A stretch of 64,000 nt of DNA, from NCBI GenBank assembly GCA_029379385.1, contig CM055607.1:5332001-5396000 (forward strand), given 5' to 3'. Numbering within the stretch: position 1 is the first letter of the stretch; every line of letters begins with the position of its first letter. The notes beneath the pieces were generated by a model. The model saw only the letters and a program-made list of their open reading frames with translations, searched no databases and was not told where the DNA came from. This stretch comes from Quillaja saponaria. Lineage: Eukaryota; Streptophyta; Magnoliopsida; Fabales; Quillajaceae. This document shows positions 23,406 through 34,708 of the stretch, piece after piece. The position numbers and the translations under genes were made by a program.

Positions 23406-24549
23406 TTTACAATTGTTGTCAACTGGTAAAAAGTAATCATTCTTTCATCACAGACTATCAGAGATAACTTTGTAATATATTGTCTTTTATAAACTATCGA
23501 TAACTATAAATGTATAATCAAATATTATTAAAATCAACAAACTGTAGATTCAAAAAAAAATTTAAATTTAATTAATTCTATTTTAGTACAACTAAATTTA
23601 TTTTTAAAATTTTAATTTCAATTCCAATTTTATATATCAAAGTAAATCTCATTTAGGATATATATCCCAACAGGAAAGGTTTTCTGTTTCCTCGAAACTT
23701 ATTAGAGAAGCTTACGTTTGGTATGAAAAATGTCTGCATTGAGGGTCCACCATTGCGTAATTACTTATGTGGCGCCACGTCATCCACTAATTGGACGGTG
23801 GTGGGTGGTTTATAATGGCTAGCACCGCCTTTGCCCACTGGACCGACTGACCAGCTGGTAAGTGCATGTCGTATAGCGGCAGATGCGACGTTTCTTGAAT
23901 TATTTATATCCTTATTTTTAAGGTAGTTTGTGGAGTTATATTAAAACGACAAACTTATTCCTAACCTAAATGTCCTAATTGGAATGTAATCACGTAAAAA
24001 TTCATGTATAAATTTTGGTTTCATAGCTGATGTCACCAGGTGTATTAATTAATTAATTGTCCAATTGTTAGAGATTAGCTGCAACTTCTAACTTAAAAAC
24101 TCCACATGATAGTAAAAACCTAGTGGAAGAAGACTGAGATTTAGAAAGAAAAAAGTTTAATCAATGAACTACTGTCACTATGTATTCTTGGATAATTGGG
24201 ATACTATATTTGATCAAAAAAATTTCTGTGTGTATTTATTTATAAGAAAATTAGTCATAATTGATTTTCTTACAAATAATTTGACATGCTCAAGTTTTCT
24301 GTTTTTCATTTTTTTAGTTTAGTAGTTAGTTGTGTTCGAGTTCATTTATGCGCAGGTCATCTACATCTGAAACTATAAAATTTATAAAATTTTTATTATT
24401 TCTGGTCTTATCCAAAGAGATTCTAACTCAAAAAAAAATTAAATAAAACACATTTTCTTGATCACCAACTTAACTCATTGGAGTATTTTTATTTTTTTAT
24501 GATTTAGCAGTTAGATAGTATCCTAATTAGTTTACACACACTCCAATTT

Positions 24550-24858
24550 AAATATTTCTTTTATCTTTTCTATACATCACATCAAAATTTTTTTAAGATG
24601 GTGCCCTAAGTAGTTTACCCTTGCATCAATTAATTTATCTGTCTTATCTTTCAATTCATCACATTGAAAATATATTAAAAATAATGTCATAAATAATGTA
24701 AATATATTTCTTTTATCTTTTCTATGCATCACATCAAAAATTTATTAAAGATGGTGCCCTAAGTAGTTTACCCTTGCATCAATTAATTTATCTGTCTTAT
24801 TTTTAAATTCATCACATTGAAAATAAATTAAAAATAATGTCATAAATAATGTAAATAT
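24550..24858. repeat. 152-bp tandem duplication
   Basis: Two adjacent copies with a 152-base period share GATGGTGCCCTAAGTAGTTT and AATAATGTCATAAATAATG. They differ at few positions. The sequence is non-coding and AT-rich. Confidence 0.85.
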
Positions 24859-25124
24859 ATTTCGACTAATTTATCTCCTTATCTTTATGATCCATCATGT
24901 TGAGAACATATATCCTTAATCCCAGGCCAACTATATGCTTTCGATTATAGGGTTTTATTGCTCTTCCTTTAAAATTGTTTCGTGTCAGAATGTTCACAAA
25001 CTCTCCAGATCCAAACAAAACAGTTTATTAGGCCTTTTTGTTTGAGTTATTAATTAACGAAGCCTATCCATTTAGAAAGATTTGCAGCCAGTAAAGCAAC
25101 GATGTTATCTCATAGTTTTATATT

Positions 25125-25575
25125 GGCTAAATAATATTTTTCGTTTCTATAATTTACTTAATCGTTCTTATACTACAATTTTTTTTCACTTTTAACCTTA
25201 TGGTGACCAAAAAGTTAGATTAACTGTGACACTTCGTTTAACTTAACATAATAACGTGCAAAAATTAATAATGTAAACTAACAGAACATGACTGTGGCTT
25301 GCTTATGTGACAAAATGAACCAATAAATAATTATCACATCATCACCTACACCATGAATTATACCTCTATAAATGAGAAAACAAAAGGTTTTACCAAATTA
25401 TCTGCAACTCAATGCATAATTATTTTTATGTTAGTTGGCATCGTCAACAGTATACACATGTATGAATGTAATTGTTTGGTTTTGCAACTAAAAATAAAAG
25501 TGAACTTTAATTCAATTATAAGGACGAAATTAACTCTTCTAATAAATTATAAGAACAAAAAATTAAATTTAGCAT
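25125..25575. mobile_element. Foldback (MITE-like) element
   Basis: The left arm (about 25125-25200) and the reverse complement of the right arm (about 25480-25575) share GGCTAAAT...TTTCGTTTCTATAATTTA-like sequence in imperfect inverted orientation. The element is about 450 bases and lacks a transposase. The open frame at 25353-25577 lies inside it and is not believed to be a gene. Family and target duplication could not be fixed. Confidence 0.4.
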
Positions 25576-26204
25576 AGAATTACACTGCACTCCCATAAAG
25601 TTTGGTCATATAACACCCGCCGCACCCATAGCATGAGAAAAAACAAGACTTAAACTCCCTGAACTCTTAACTATCACGGAATGATGGATGGAATATTCTT
25701 ATTATTTGGACCGATTATGGTTTATAACAGCAAATGAACTGCCACTGTATTTGACCGTTGCTCCCTCACTCCATAGGATTCAAACCACATAATATTCGTG
25801 TATTGATTTGAGTCATAAATCATATATAATACCATCTCTAAATTGGTTCCAAAACTAGTTCACATTTCATCTATGGACAAAACATTTGTATTGCCTGATA
25901 TGTTGAAGGATTTGAAGCATCAACGGGAAACAGAGTGCCCACCGCTGCTCTGCTTTAGTTGCTAAAGGTAGAGACAACATTGACGTTGGAGTACCAAAAA
26001 TAATAGTTCCAAGTGTTTTTATTCCAATTCCAACCAGGTACCGAACTGCGTCGCATCACTCATTCACTTGCAAGCTACACCTGTGAATGTGCATCTGGTA
26101 GACTGGTACGTCACTCCTCCCAAGAAAATATCAAAAATAAATAATAGTATAATAATCAAAATATCAAATAAGGGTAAAATCGAAAATTAATTAAAACAAA
26201 TTAA

Positions 26205-26254
26205 GGCGGGAATAAGAACCGTTGCCAAATAAACCTCTTGAAATTGGCGCCAAA
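26205..26254 (+). promoter_or_regulatory. Paired E2F-like sites upstream of SMR6-like gene
   Basis: GGCGGGAA (26205-26212, reverse complement TTCCCGCC) and GCGCCAAA (26247-26254, reverse complement TTTGGCGC) fit the E2F consensus TTTSSCGS or its classical variant. They stand about 550-600 bases before the SMR6-like ATG, just ahead of a CT-rich presumed leader. E2F control of a CDK inhibitor is plausible but inferred from motif matches only. Confidence 0.5.
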
Positions 26255-26289
26255 ACATTCACTCAGGTTTTCGGCTGCCCTAATATTTC

Positions 26290-26806
26290 CGGGCAGCCCT
26301 CACTCTCTCTCTCTCCCTCTTCCGGATTCTCATTCTCATTAGTCTTCGAAGTTCAACCCAATCAGATAAATATTCCTCCCTCTTTCTTTCTTCACAAAAT
26401 TTCTTCCATATTTACCACAAAACTCTTTTTTCTTTCATTCATTCATCAAAGCTCTCAACTGCTTTCCCATGTTCTCTTCTTTTCCTCTCTTTTCTTATTT
26501 TCTCTTTCTTTCTTCTCTCTCTAGCTAGGTAGCTTATCTACGAGAAATTGATGTATCAGCAAAAACCCCTTTTCTCTTATTCCTAATTCCCACCGGTTTC
26601 CCTGATTTTTGTTCTGATTCTTCATCAAAATCCATCTTTCTGAGTCCCTTTGTTGAACTCTTTGATTATTCGGATCAAAACCCATCTTTTTCTTGGTTAG
26701 TTTATCTCTGCTGGTCTAAACCCGTCTTTATTTTTTCACACTTCAGTTTCCTCTCTAATAATTCCTTTTCTGGGTTTAGGTTCTATCTCTTCCATTCGAA
26801 TTAGAT
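26290..26806 (+). other. Presumed 5' leader of SMR6-like gene
   Basis: A pyrimidine-rich stretch with a CTCTCTCTCTC run near 26301 and many TTTCTTCTC tracts, typical of plant 5' UTRs. It contains a short Ser/Phe-rich open frame (26222-26524) that I do not consider a gene. An intron within the leader is possible. Confidence 0.45.
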
Positions 26807-27124
26807 ATGGGTTCTTCCAAGAAGTCACAAACCAAAGGAGGCCTAGAATCCGAAGGGAATAAATGGGTAATTGCCGGAATTTCAGTCCGGTCTTTGAAGC
26901 CAATAAATAAGAAACCAAGAGGAAAAGAGAATGAAGATGATGAAGACGAAACCCGCTCAACAACACCAACAACAAGAGAAGCCAGAATACCAGAGAAATT
27001 GCCATGCCCGCCAGCCCCAAGAAAGCCCAGACCTTCAAGATGTAACTTCAATGGGGTTAGGGAGTTCTTCACTCCTCCTGATCTGGAAACAGTTTTCAAA
27101 TGCCACGTTGAGAAAGCAATCTGA
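26807..27124 (+). CDS. SMR6: SIAMESE-related CDK inhibitor, SMR6-like
   Basis: This intact single-exon gene encodes 105 residues ending in TGA. SIAMESE-related proteins bind CDK-cyclin complexes and promote exit from mitosis, often into endoreduplication. The N-terminal segment ([15 protein letters not shown]) and the C-terminal block ([38 protein letters not shown]) carry the conserved SMR motifs, including the short DLExVF-type motif near the C terminus. The middle is acidic and Thr-rich. Length matches the family. It lies between the RBB1-like and F-box genes as At5g40460 (SMR6) does in Arabidopsis. E2F-like sites lie upstream. Unlike its larger neighbours, it has no frame break. Confidence 0.9.
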   Translation: MGSSKKSQTKGGLESEGNKWVIAGISVRSLKPINKKPRGKENEDDEDETRSTTPTTREARIPEKLPCPPAPRKPRPSRCNFNGVREFFTPPDLETVFKCHVEKAI

Positions 27125-30100
27125 GTTCTGCTTATTCAGCTAACAAAAATGAAAAATTTAGAGTCAATTAAGCCTGAAAATGATGGAAAAGATAGATAGC
27201 AAGAGTTGAGCTCAAAGGGTTTTGTTCTGTTTTCTTGTATTTGGCTCTAGAAATGACTTTTTCTATTCTCTCTTCTTGGTAGAAGATCTTATAATGTACA
27301 AATTATGATATTTATTAATTATTAGACTGTAGTGCTTCCTTTTCTTTCATTTATGGATTCGATGGAAGATCAAGTAGTGTAATTCTGTTTTTGCTTAATG
27401 ACAAGCTTTAATAGTTACTTGTTACTTTTAGTGCTTGTATTTGAAATAGAAGGTACTAATTTCGCTACTTAATTACTAGTAGTAGTATCTCTTATGGATT
27501 TAGGCAAGTATAGCTGGAAAAAACCAGAAGTACTTTCCCTCTAAATCTCTTTACTATTCTTATTAAGGCAAGCATAGCAGGAAAAAACTAGAGGTTAACC
27601 TCCAAATCTTTTTCCTTAACTAGCTTAGAAAGATATATAAAGTTTCTAAAAACCTGCTCTGGCATTGCCAGAAGTACCATTAAAACTTTGCCTGACCTGC
27701 TATTCTTCTGCTCCACACGTCACTTAGAAATCTTTACATCATTCATTCTTTCATAGTTCACTTCACAGTTCTAAGTTATACCTTTCTCTCTGTCTTTGTC
27801 TGTCTTCCCTAGTAAATCACTGGTCAAATCAAAGACATCCACTTTATAATTCTGAGAGTTCTCAATCTCCTCCTAGCTAATTGAAAATTTCAAAAAAAGC
27901 CTCTTTATTTTCCATACATAAACACATACGTGTAGCCACTACATACATGAGTCAATGTGTAGGTTATTTAGTAGCCAAAAGTTGCGAAACAAATGTAAAA
28001 AAAATAAATCTTTTTCATGGCTGAGATGCTGGATGCTTCACAAATTGATTGACTAAGATCAATTTCCTTCTATTATTCTAACCTTAATAATCCAAGTAAT
28101 AAATAAGTAGTTCTTTTTTCTTTTTCTTTTGCATTCTCCGCTACCCACTCTTTAATCTTCTTCTATGTCCCACTCATATTCCCCCACCTCACCTGGACTG
28201 AAACTCCATGTCTGACACTATGCGAAAGGTCAAGTTCATCGTAATGCTTATCTGATTATTAAAAGACAAAACATTTGGGGTTAATTAATGGGTCAGAATC
28301 CTATGGGATTATTTGGTATAGTTTCAAATTGAATTGGGTTCGACCACTTGATGACAAAGACACTATGGATAAGATTTTAGGCATGTTTATCATATTACCC
28401 AAATCAATTTTGCATTGGATAGATATGATACCTTCTGTATGGTCAAGGGATTTGTTTAAATAGTTGATATAATGAGGGGAGTTTACTTAATCAAAGATTT
28501 GATTTGTGTTTTTTTTTTTTTTTTCTTTTTGGCTAATCAAAGGTTTGCTTTGCGTTTTAAAGAAAGGTTTCTAGGGATTAGGATCCTTTAAGAAAGCACA
28601 CAGTAAAGGTTGTAGTAAAATTTGAGTCTTACTTTGTTAGATTTTGGGCATCTTGAATTAGATAAGCAATTATTCTACTCCCACACCATGATGGTGTAAA
28701 TAAATGATACATGCATGAAGTGTATTACCGATTTCTTTTGACTTCGCTCTGGTTTCCTTATAGGAAGCAAGAAACTCTATCCCTAAGAGATCTTATCTCA
28801 TCTATTTTTTCTTTGCTGGAAATAGAACGAGTTTATTGTGTCTCAAAGAACGGATTGAAGAGATAAATCTTTTAACAAATTAGTTACTGACATTTGAATC
28901 TTCAATTTTAAAAATATTAAATATTAATTAATTATCAAATGTCATTAAACAATGAATACATTAAAACATCTCTTTATTTGTTTAATTTTAGATAAAGAAT
29001 CATAATTTTATAAATGAAAGCCAATTAAGCCATAATAAATTCACATCTTAAACCATATGTTTTATACACCATGACATGCATGTATGATCATCCCAATTTG
29101 TGGCTTGAAGTATGTATCTAGCAAGAGTAATGTGAACATTTACTAACTCACTCAAATTGCTGATGATAGGATAATAAAACTTATATTCTTTCACTATAAT
29201 AGCAACATCTAAAGGTGATGCTTAGTAGAGGTGAAACATGAGAAATGAAGTGAAATTGACCATTCTTTTCACTAAGTTTTTTTAAGCAAAAGGGATCACT
29301 TTCACTCAGTTCCTCCTTTGTTTTCACATTTTCACCCATCGTGATCTAATTAAATACCTAGGTCTGGTCTTCCAATTATGAAGATACTGTTGTTGGAAAC
29401 ATGTTGAAATGTTGTAATTTTACTTTGGGTTTTTAAATTTTCTAATTAAGTGCATAAGTGTATAAGTACAACGTAATTCTTGTATTCGGATTTAGTGAAC
29501 AATTTTTGATATAAAAATATTGTGATCAGTCTTGTAAACTTGATTATATCTCTATTTGAATTAAAATAGCTGTACTTATTCAATCAATTAATAATTAACA
29601 AAATTGCTATTTTCTTTTCCTTTGCTTATTTTTCCTCAATAACAAACAAACTAAATTACATTGGGGGAAGAAAACAAAAGGACTTAGAAAACCAACTCAA
29701 TAAAACAACCAAGTAGCATCCTTTTCTTTGAAACAACAAGTATATTCCGTAGCTCAAGTAATATAATGTTCATTAAATGGAATTTGTTTTAGACTAGACA
29801 ATATCCGAAAGAATATTGAGATATTTCTTGTCATTAAGATCTCATATTGCGGGTCAACTAAAAACATAGGGAGTGACCCATCCATACACTGTCTTTCCAT
29901 GCATGCACCATATGTTTTCTACTACTTGGTCTCCCTAATATTAATTACCATAAGTCAATGCACTTTCAAATTCTAGTGTCAAAATTCAACCAAATATTAA
30001 AAAAATTAGTTGAGTCAACATTTTGCAGATAGCTTGCTCATTTTAGTTTCATTGCATTTAGGCATTTACTGAGTACAACATTTTGGTGCTATATATTTAT

Positions 30101-31140
30101 ATTTAGCACCAAAATTATGATCTCTTGATATATATATATATATTTACTTGCTACTTAATTTAAAAAAGTTTTGCTACAAATTTATTTTAGTGGGTGTAAG
30201 TATGAGATATCTTGAAGGTGTGTGCAATTATTATCATTCCTAGCAAGGCTCCAATTTTAAGGTTAAGGGCCAAAGTTAGGGTTATACTCAAAAGTAGACA
30301 AAGGGCATTAAAAATTAAACGTAACATAAATCTATGAAAGATTTAGGTCACAAATTGTTTCTTGATTCCTGTGATTAGTTGGCAACTGTACTTTCTCATA
30401 CATACATAGACAAAAATTGCTGAGCTAGCCTTCATCTACTCAATCATATTTTGGATATGACCATATAGTCCATGTAACCGTACAATTAGAGAGAGAGGGA
30501 GGTTGATATTAGACAATAATACAAACAGAAATTAATAAAAAAATCATGTGGGTCTGAACCATAATACTCAAAAAACAAAAATAAAAGATAAATTATTGTA
30601 GTCAGTTGAATACTTAGCATAATATATATAGGGTTGTGTAATTTCTTGGAATATGTAATATGGATTGCATAACTTAGAAAAATGGAGTACAAGATGAAAA
30701 TGATAGGGAGGGAGGAGGAGGGATTGGAGGGAAATATAATTGGTGTAAGAGTATTATTGAGAGAAAGAGAGAAATTTAGGCAAAAAAGGAGGAATCCTAT
30801 GTATGAAAGAAAGGAGCAGAAAGAGAGTAGACATGTACACATGGGTCTCCAAGGAATCCAAAGAAGATCAAAGATTCTTAAATTGTAACTCAATTAGTTA
30901 TTTATTTATTTATTTTTAAATGGTATTCTTATTGATGTTTGTTAAAATCTTTTTAAAATAATAATTAACTAATTATATAAATACTAAAATTAATTTCAAT
31001 TAAATAATAATAAAAAATAATGTGTTATCTTAATTTGTTCCGTGATTAAATCTTTAAAATCAAATAAGATGTGGATAAATGACAAAATCTTCTTAGTCCT
31101 GATCACCTTTTTATTCTTCTTTTTCGGTTTTGGTTACTAC
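27125..31140. other. Gene-free spacer after SMR6-like gene
   Basis: Presumed SMR6 3' UTR followed by about 4 kb of AT-rich DNA. There is a T-rich run near 28510, a TA run near 30128-30144 and a purine-rich plus-strand tract at 30690-30860. I found no believable coding exon, tRNA or other RNA gene. Confidence 0.4.
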
Positions 31141-31232
31141 GCGGTTTTAGTTCCCTGTCCGGAGCCCACCCTCCATAACGAAGTCTACAACCCATCTTTG
31201 GTATCTGCCCGAACTGCCCGCAATATTGTTAT

Positions 31233-31309
31233 GGCGGGAAGTAAACCCTAACAATAAATTTGGAGGGTACTGGTTTCGCGCCAAAAGACAAACATTGTAC
31301 CCCGCGAAA
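31233..31309. promoter_or_regulatory. Orphan E2F / telo-box cluster
   Basis: Within 77 bases there are GGCGGGAA (31233-31240), the telo-box AAACCCTAA (31243-31251), TTTCGCGC (31274-31281) and CCGCGAAA (31302-31309). The surrounding 31140-31330 is a GC-rich patch in AT-rich DNA. This combination is typical of promoters of S-phase and ribosome-related plant genes. No gene starts nearby on either strand, so it may be a relic promoter, an unrecognised non-coding transcript promoter or a duplicated fragment. Confidence 0.5.
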
Positions 31310-31339
31310 TGCGGGCTATGACGGCTACCTTTCAAAACT

Positions 31340-33288
31340 GTCAGCGTTTTCTTTTGTATATTATAAATTTTGAAATGACCATTTTGTCCTTCTCATCTCT
31401 TGAGTTATGTGTCCTATCTCAATTACTGATCACCCCTCAAAAAAATACATATGAAGAATAAATTGAAACTCGTGAGACCTTTTGGAGATCAAAAAGGTCC
31501 TTTCGTTTAAAAATAACTGTTTGTAAAATTTGTAGTTAATATTGCAATTTATATTTGAAGTTTTCTTTTTTTTTTTGCTAACCATTTTTAATATAGGTTT
31601 TGAAATGCATATTAGCATGTAAGAAATACATCTCCTAGTATTGGTGGACTGTACCGGGTAGAGCAAGACTTGGATCAAATGTGAATCACCCTCTTGATTC
31701 AGAGTTAAAATATGGGCTTAAATCGGTTGGATATAGTTTGTGAAAGTTTCATTCTTGAGTAACCCAGAAATCCAGTGGGCACAAAAAGACTGCATAGAGA
31801 GATGAAAAAAAAATTTAAGGCTTTCAGGATACAGAATATGGGCCATGGCCCATAATATATCACTAAAACAAATTTTCACAAACTAGGTTCTCTAAAGCTG
31901 TTGGCAGGGAAATTTTAAATATATGAACACAAAGGTAAGCTCAATAGGTTAGCTAGCTCCCTTTGAGCTTGGTATTGGGCTCAAGTAGTACAAAAGGTAG
32001 TCTTCTTGGGTCAAATTGTTACTTTGTATTGAATCAGTTCAAGCATAAACTTGTAAAGGTGTGAGTCATGACCCATGATCAACTACAAAAAAGTTGCTCA
32101 AAACACAGCTGATGAAGGCATCAGTGACGACTTTTGCCTATTGGATAATCTCTCTCAGAACTTCAGATATTACCTCGCCAAACTTGCATGCAGAAACATG
32201 ATTCATAGAGATCACCTCTGCAGTCTGCAGCACCTTCACTCTTAAAATATAAGAATAGCCCCTCAGAGTTTTCTATCAGATAACAAGAAAAGGTGTATAT
32301 GTCCTATATATTGAAAATTAAGAAACTGAGTTAGAAAGAATTCTTCTATTCAAGCACTCATCCGACTTTAGACTTGCCATGGAACGGAGTTCAGCTTAAG
32401 AAGTAAACCTTCACTCAATACAAGTTCCTCTAATTTTCACTACAGAACTCGCATTTATGTTCCTATGTCTTTTGTTTTCTTCATAAAAACTCAATAGCAA
32501 TGGATTAAGCACAATCAAGTAGATTATTTGAGTCAGTTACCACTTTCCACCACGCCACCATAACAGCCACCTCAATGCTATCATGTTGATGGAATAACTT
32601 TACATTTCCAATGCTCCACCACATACTCAGAAATCTATCAATTTGAATACTTCATATCCAGCACTGGTAGATTTATCCCCTCATGCAAAAATTAACCCAA
32701 GTTGCCCCTTGCCGCGTTGGTTAACTAGGCATGAATGCTCTCCATAGCAAATGCCGCAACTGAAACTTTTACTTGAATCTACTTCATTAAGTGGACCTGA
32801 GTCTCATCAATGAGTAAAGAATACGTCTCATCCACCTATTTTTTTCATGTTGTGTTGAAACAGAATTCTGTAACTTCAAAAATAGAAGAAAAGGGGACCA
32901 GTTCATGATGTTTTTTATTTAGCTAGAAGGTTCTACTTCATAACCAGTCTGCAGTTAGATGTACATGCAGCCATTTCTGGACATATAATTGCCAGACTGT
33001 CATTATATCACAGAAGAACCAGCAAAAAACAATTAGGTTTGTAGATTTATGCTTCTTTTAATCGACATCATAGAAGAACATTTCGACTAATCAATAACAT
33101 ACATTTGATTAGTGAAGTTTTAGTGCACATAACATACATAATTATTCACTGAGAAAATGCTTCTCTTTCATGGTTTACAACATAAATAACATAAATTTAC
33201 AGCAGATGATGTAGCAGTATAATATGTACCTGTTCCTCAATAACACTTGCATAACTCAATTTGCTTTCCTTCAACATTTGGTTACCAA
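31340..33288. other. Spacer downstream of F-box gene
   Basis: Presumed 3' UTR of the minus-strand F-box gene and intergenic DNA. No coding exon or recognisable repeat was seen. GGCCATGGCCC near 31847 is a short palindrome without known meaning. Confidence 0.4.
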
Positions 33289-34708
33289 TTAAACAACAAC
33301 CTCAATTAATTTATTCGAAGTCCACATTCTTGCTGCAACCGAAAGCTTGGTTTCCTCAACCTCTATCCGTCTCAGTCGAGGAGAATTCTTAACAAACAAC
33401 TCAATAGCCTCAGACTCAATCCCACAACAATGCCTTATATCAACATTCTCCAGAGATTTGCAGCTCTTAAGCATAGAAATAATGGTTGCATTAGTTAGCC
33501 CTTTACATCCTCTTAACCTCAAATCAATCAGATAATTACATGAAACCAACATAGAAATGAACTCCTTATCAAGCAACATTTCATTATGAGACAAATCCAA
33601 TTTCCTCAATTGCCTTAAATACTGTCCCAGTGTGGCAAGCAATCCTGGTTCTCTTTCAACCACATCACAATTTATCAGTGCCAATTCTTCAAGCCCGGAA
33701 CTCATTGCCACCCCAAGAGCCTTTAGGCCTTCACCAGTGACAAGACAACAACTTTGAAGCCTAAGAATTGAGAGACCCCTAAGATTCACTGCAACAGCTG
33801 AGAGGTGATTGTTATGAAGATCAAGAGGTAAGCGAAGGTCAAGTTTCTGCAAATTACACCTGCATTGGTTAAAGAAACGTAGCAGACCTTCTCTGCTACC
33901 ACCATCATAAACCAACAGAGAATTGAGGGAGTTGCAATTTTCAGACAATTTTAACAGAACCCCATCAACTATACTCCTGCAAGTCCTGAGCTCTACTTCT
34001 TGAAGACCCTGCAAACACTGCAGGAAAGAGGAGTACGACCCACCATCGCCTACGCCTTGGCAATTCCGCAGCTTCAAACTCTTAAGCTTTTTGCAGCTCC
34101 TCCATAACCAACCCATGCCCCAATCATCTGCCTTAATACCCGTCAAACAAAAAATCTCCAATTCCAGCTCTGCATCAGAATCTTCATTTTTCCACAATTC
34201 ATACTCCTTATTCAATTCAATTTCTTTTTCAACACCATCATCCGAGCAGAAAAAGATGGATAGTTCTCTTAAGAAAGGAAAAGACAAAACCCACGTGAAA
34301 AGGGTTGGCCTAGACAGAGTGATAGAGAGAGACGAAAGGTGGGTACATGTTGTAGAGAGAGAAATTAGAGAGGATATTGAAACAGGGCCCGCCAAGTACC
34401 TGAGCCCACGAAGCTGGGAACATGTAGAAGATATTACAGAGAGGATATGGTCTGAGAAGGCGGCGGTGGTTGTGGGTTCATGAGGAAAGAGAAAGAGAGA
34501 GGGAAAAGAGTGAAGGATAGTGAGAGAGGAGGGAAGACAGAGATGGAATTGCAGAGAAATCAGAGGTAATTCGGAGAGAAAGGGAAGTTCTGGAGAAGCG
34601 GTAGAGGTAAAGCCACCGCTTGCAGACCAAAGAGACCGAAGAAGATGAAGAAAAAGGAAGTCTTTCAAAGATTTCTTGGAGGAGTTCATCACATAATACG
34701 CTGACCAT
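33289..34708 (-). CDS. F-box / leucine-rich repeat (RNI-like) protein
   Basis: Probably an SCF-type E3 ubiquitin ligase substrate receptor. The ATG at 34708 opens an F-box (CDELLQEIFERLPF then VSLVCKRWLYLYR), residues about 5-45. A long C-terminal array of leucine-rich repeats follows (LKSLKLRNCQGVGDGG, LQEVELRTCRSI, LIDLRLRGCKGLTNATI, LENVDIRHCCGIESEAI), ending in KLIEVVV. The gene appears intronless and lies in the At5g40470 position. The two halves are in different frames: the first stops at 34478 while the second is open from 34692. Total length 1,420 is three times 473 plus one, so one extra base in the CT-rich stretch near 34480-34500 explains the break. I treat it as one gene of about 473 residues with a probable sequence error. 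The substrate is unknown. Confidence 0.82.

Noticed and set aside
26222..26524. 100-residue Ser/Phe-rich open frame upstream of SMR6
   Set aside because: It lies in the pyrimidine-rich leader, is low-complexity and does not start with a convincing context.
30486..30893. 135-residue hydrophobic minus-strand open frame
   Set aside because: Composition follows the purine-rich strand opposite; no recognisable family and no splice or promoter support.
31042..31251. 69-residue plus-strand open frame over the E2F cluster
   Set aside because: No known motif, and regulatory motifs overlap its end; more likely promoter DNA than coding.
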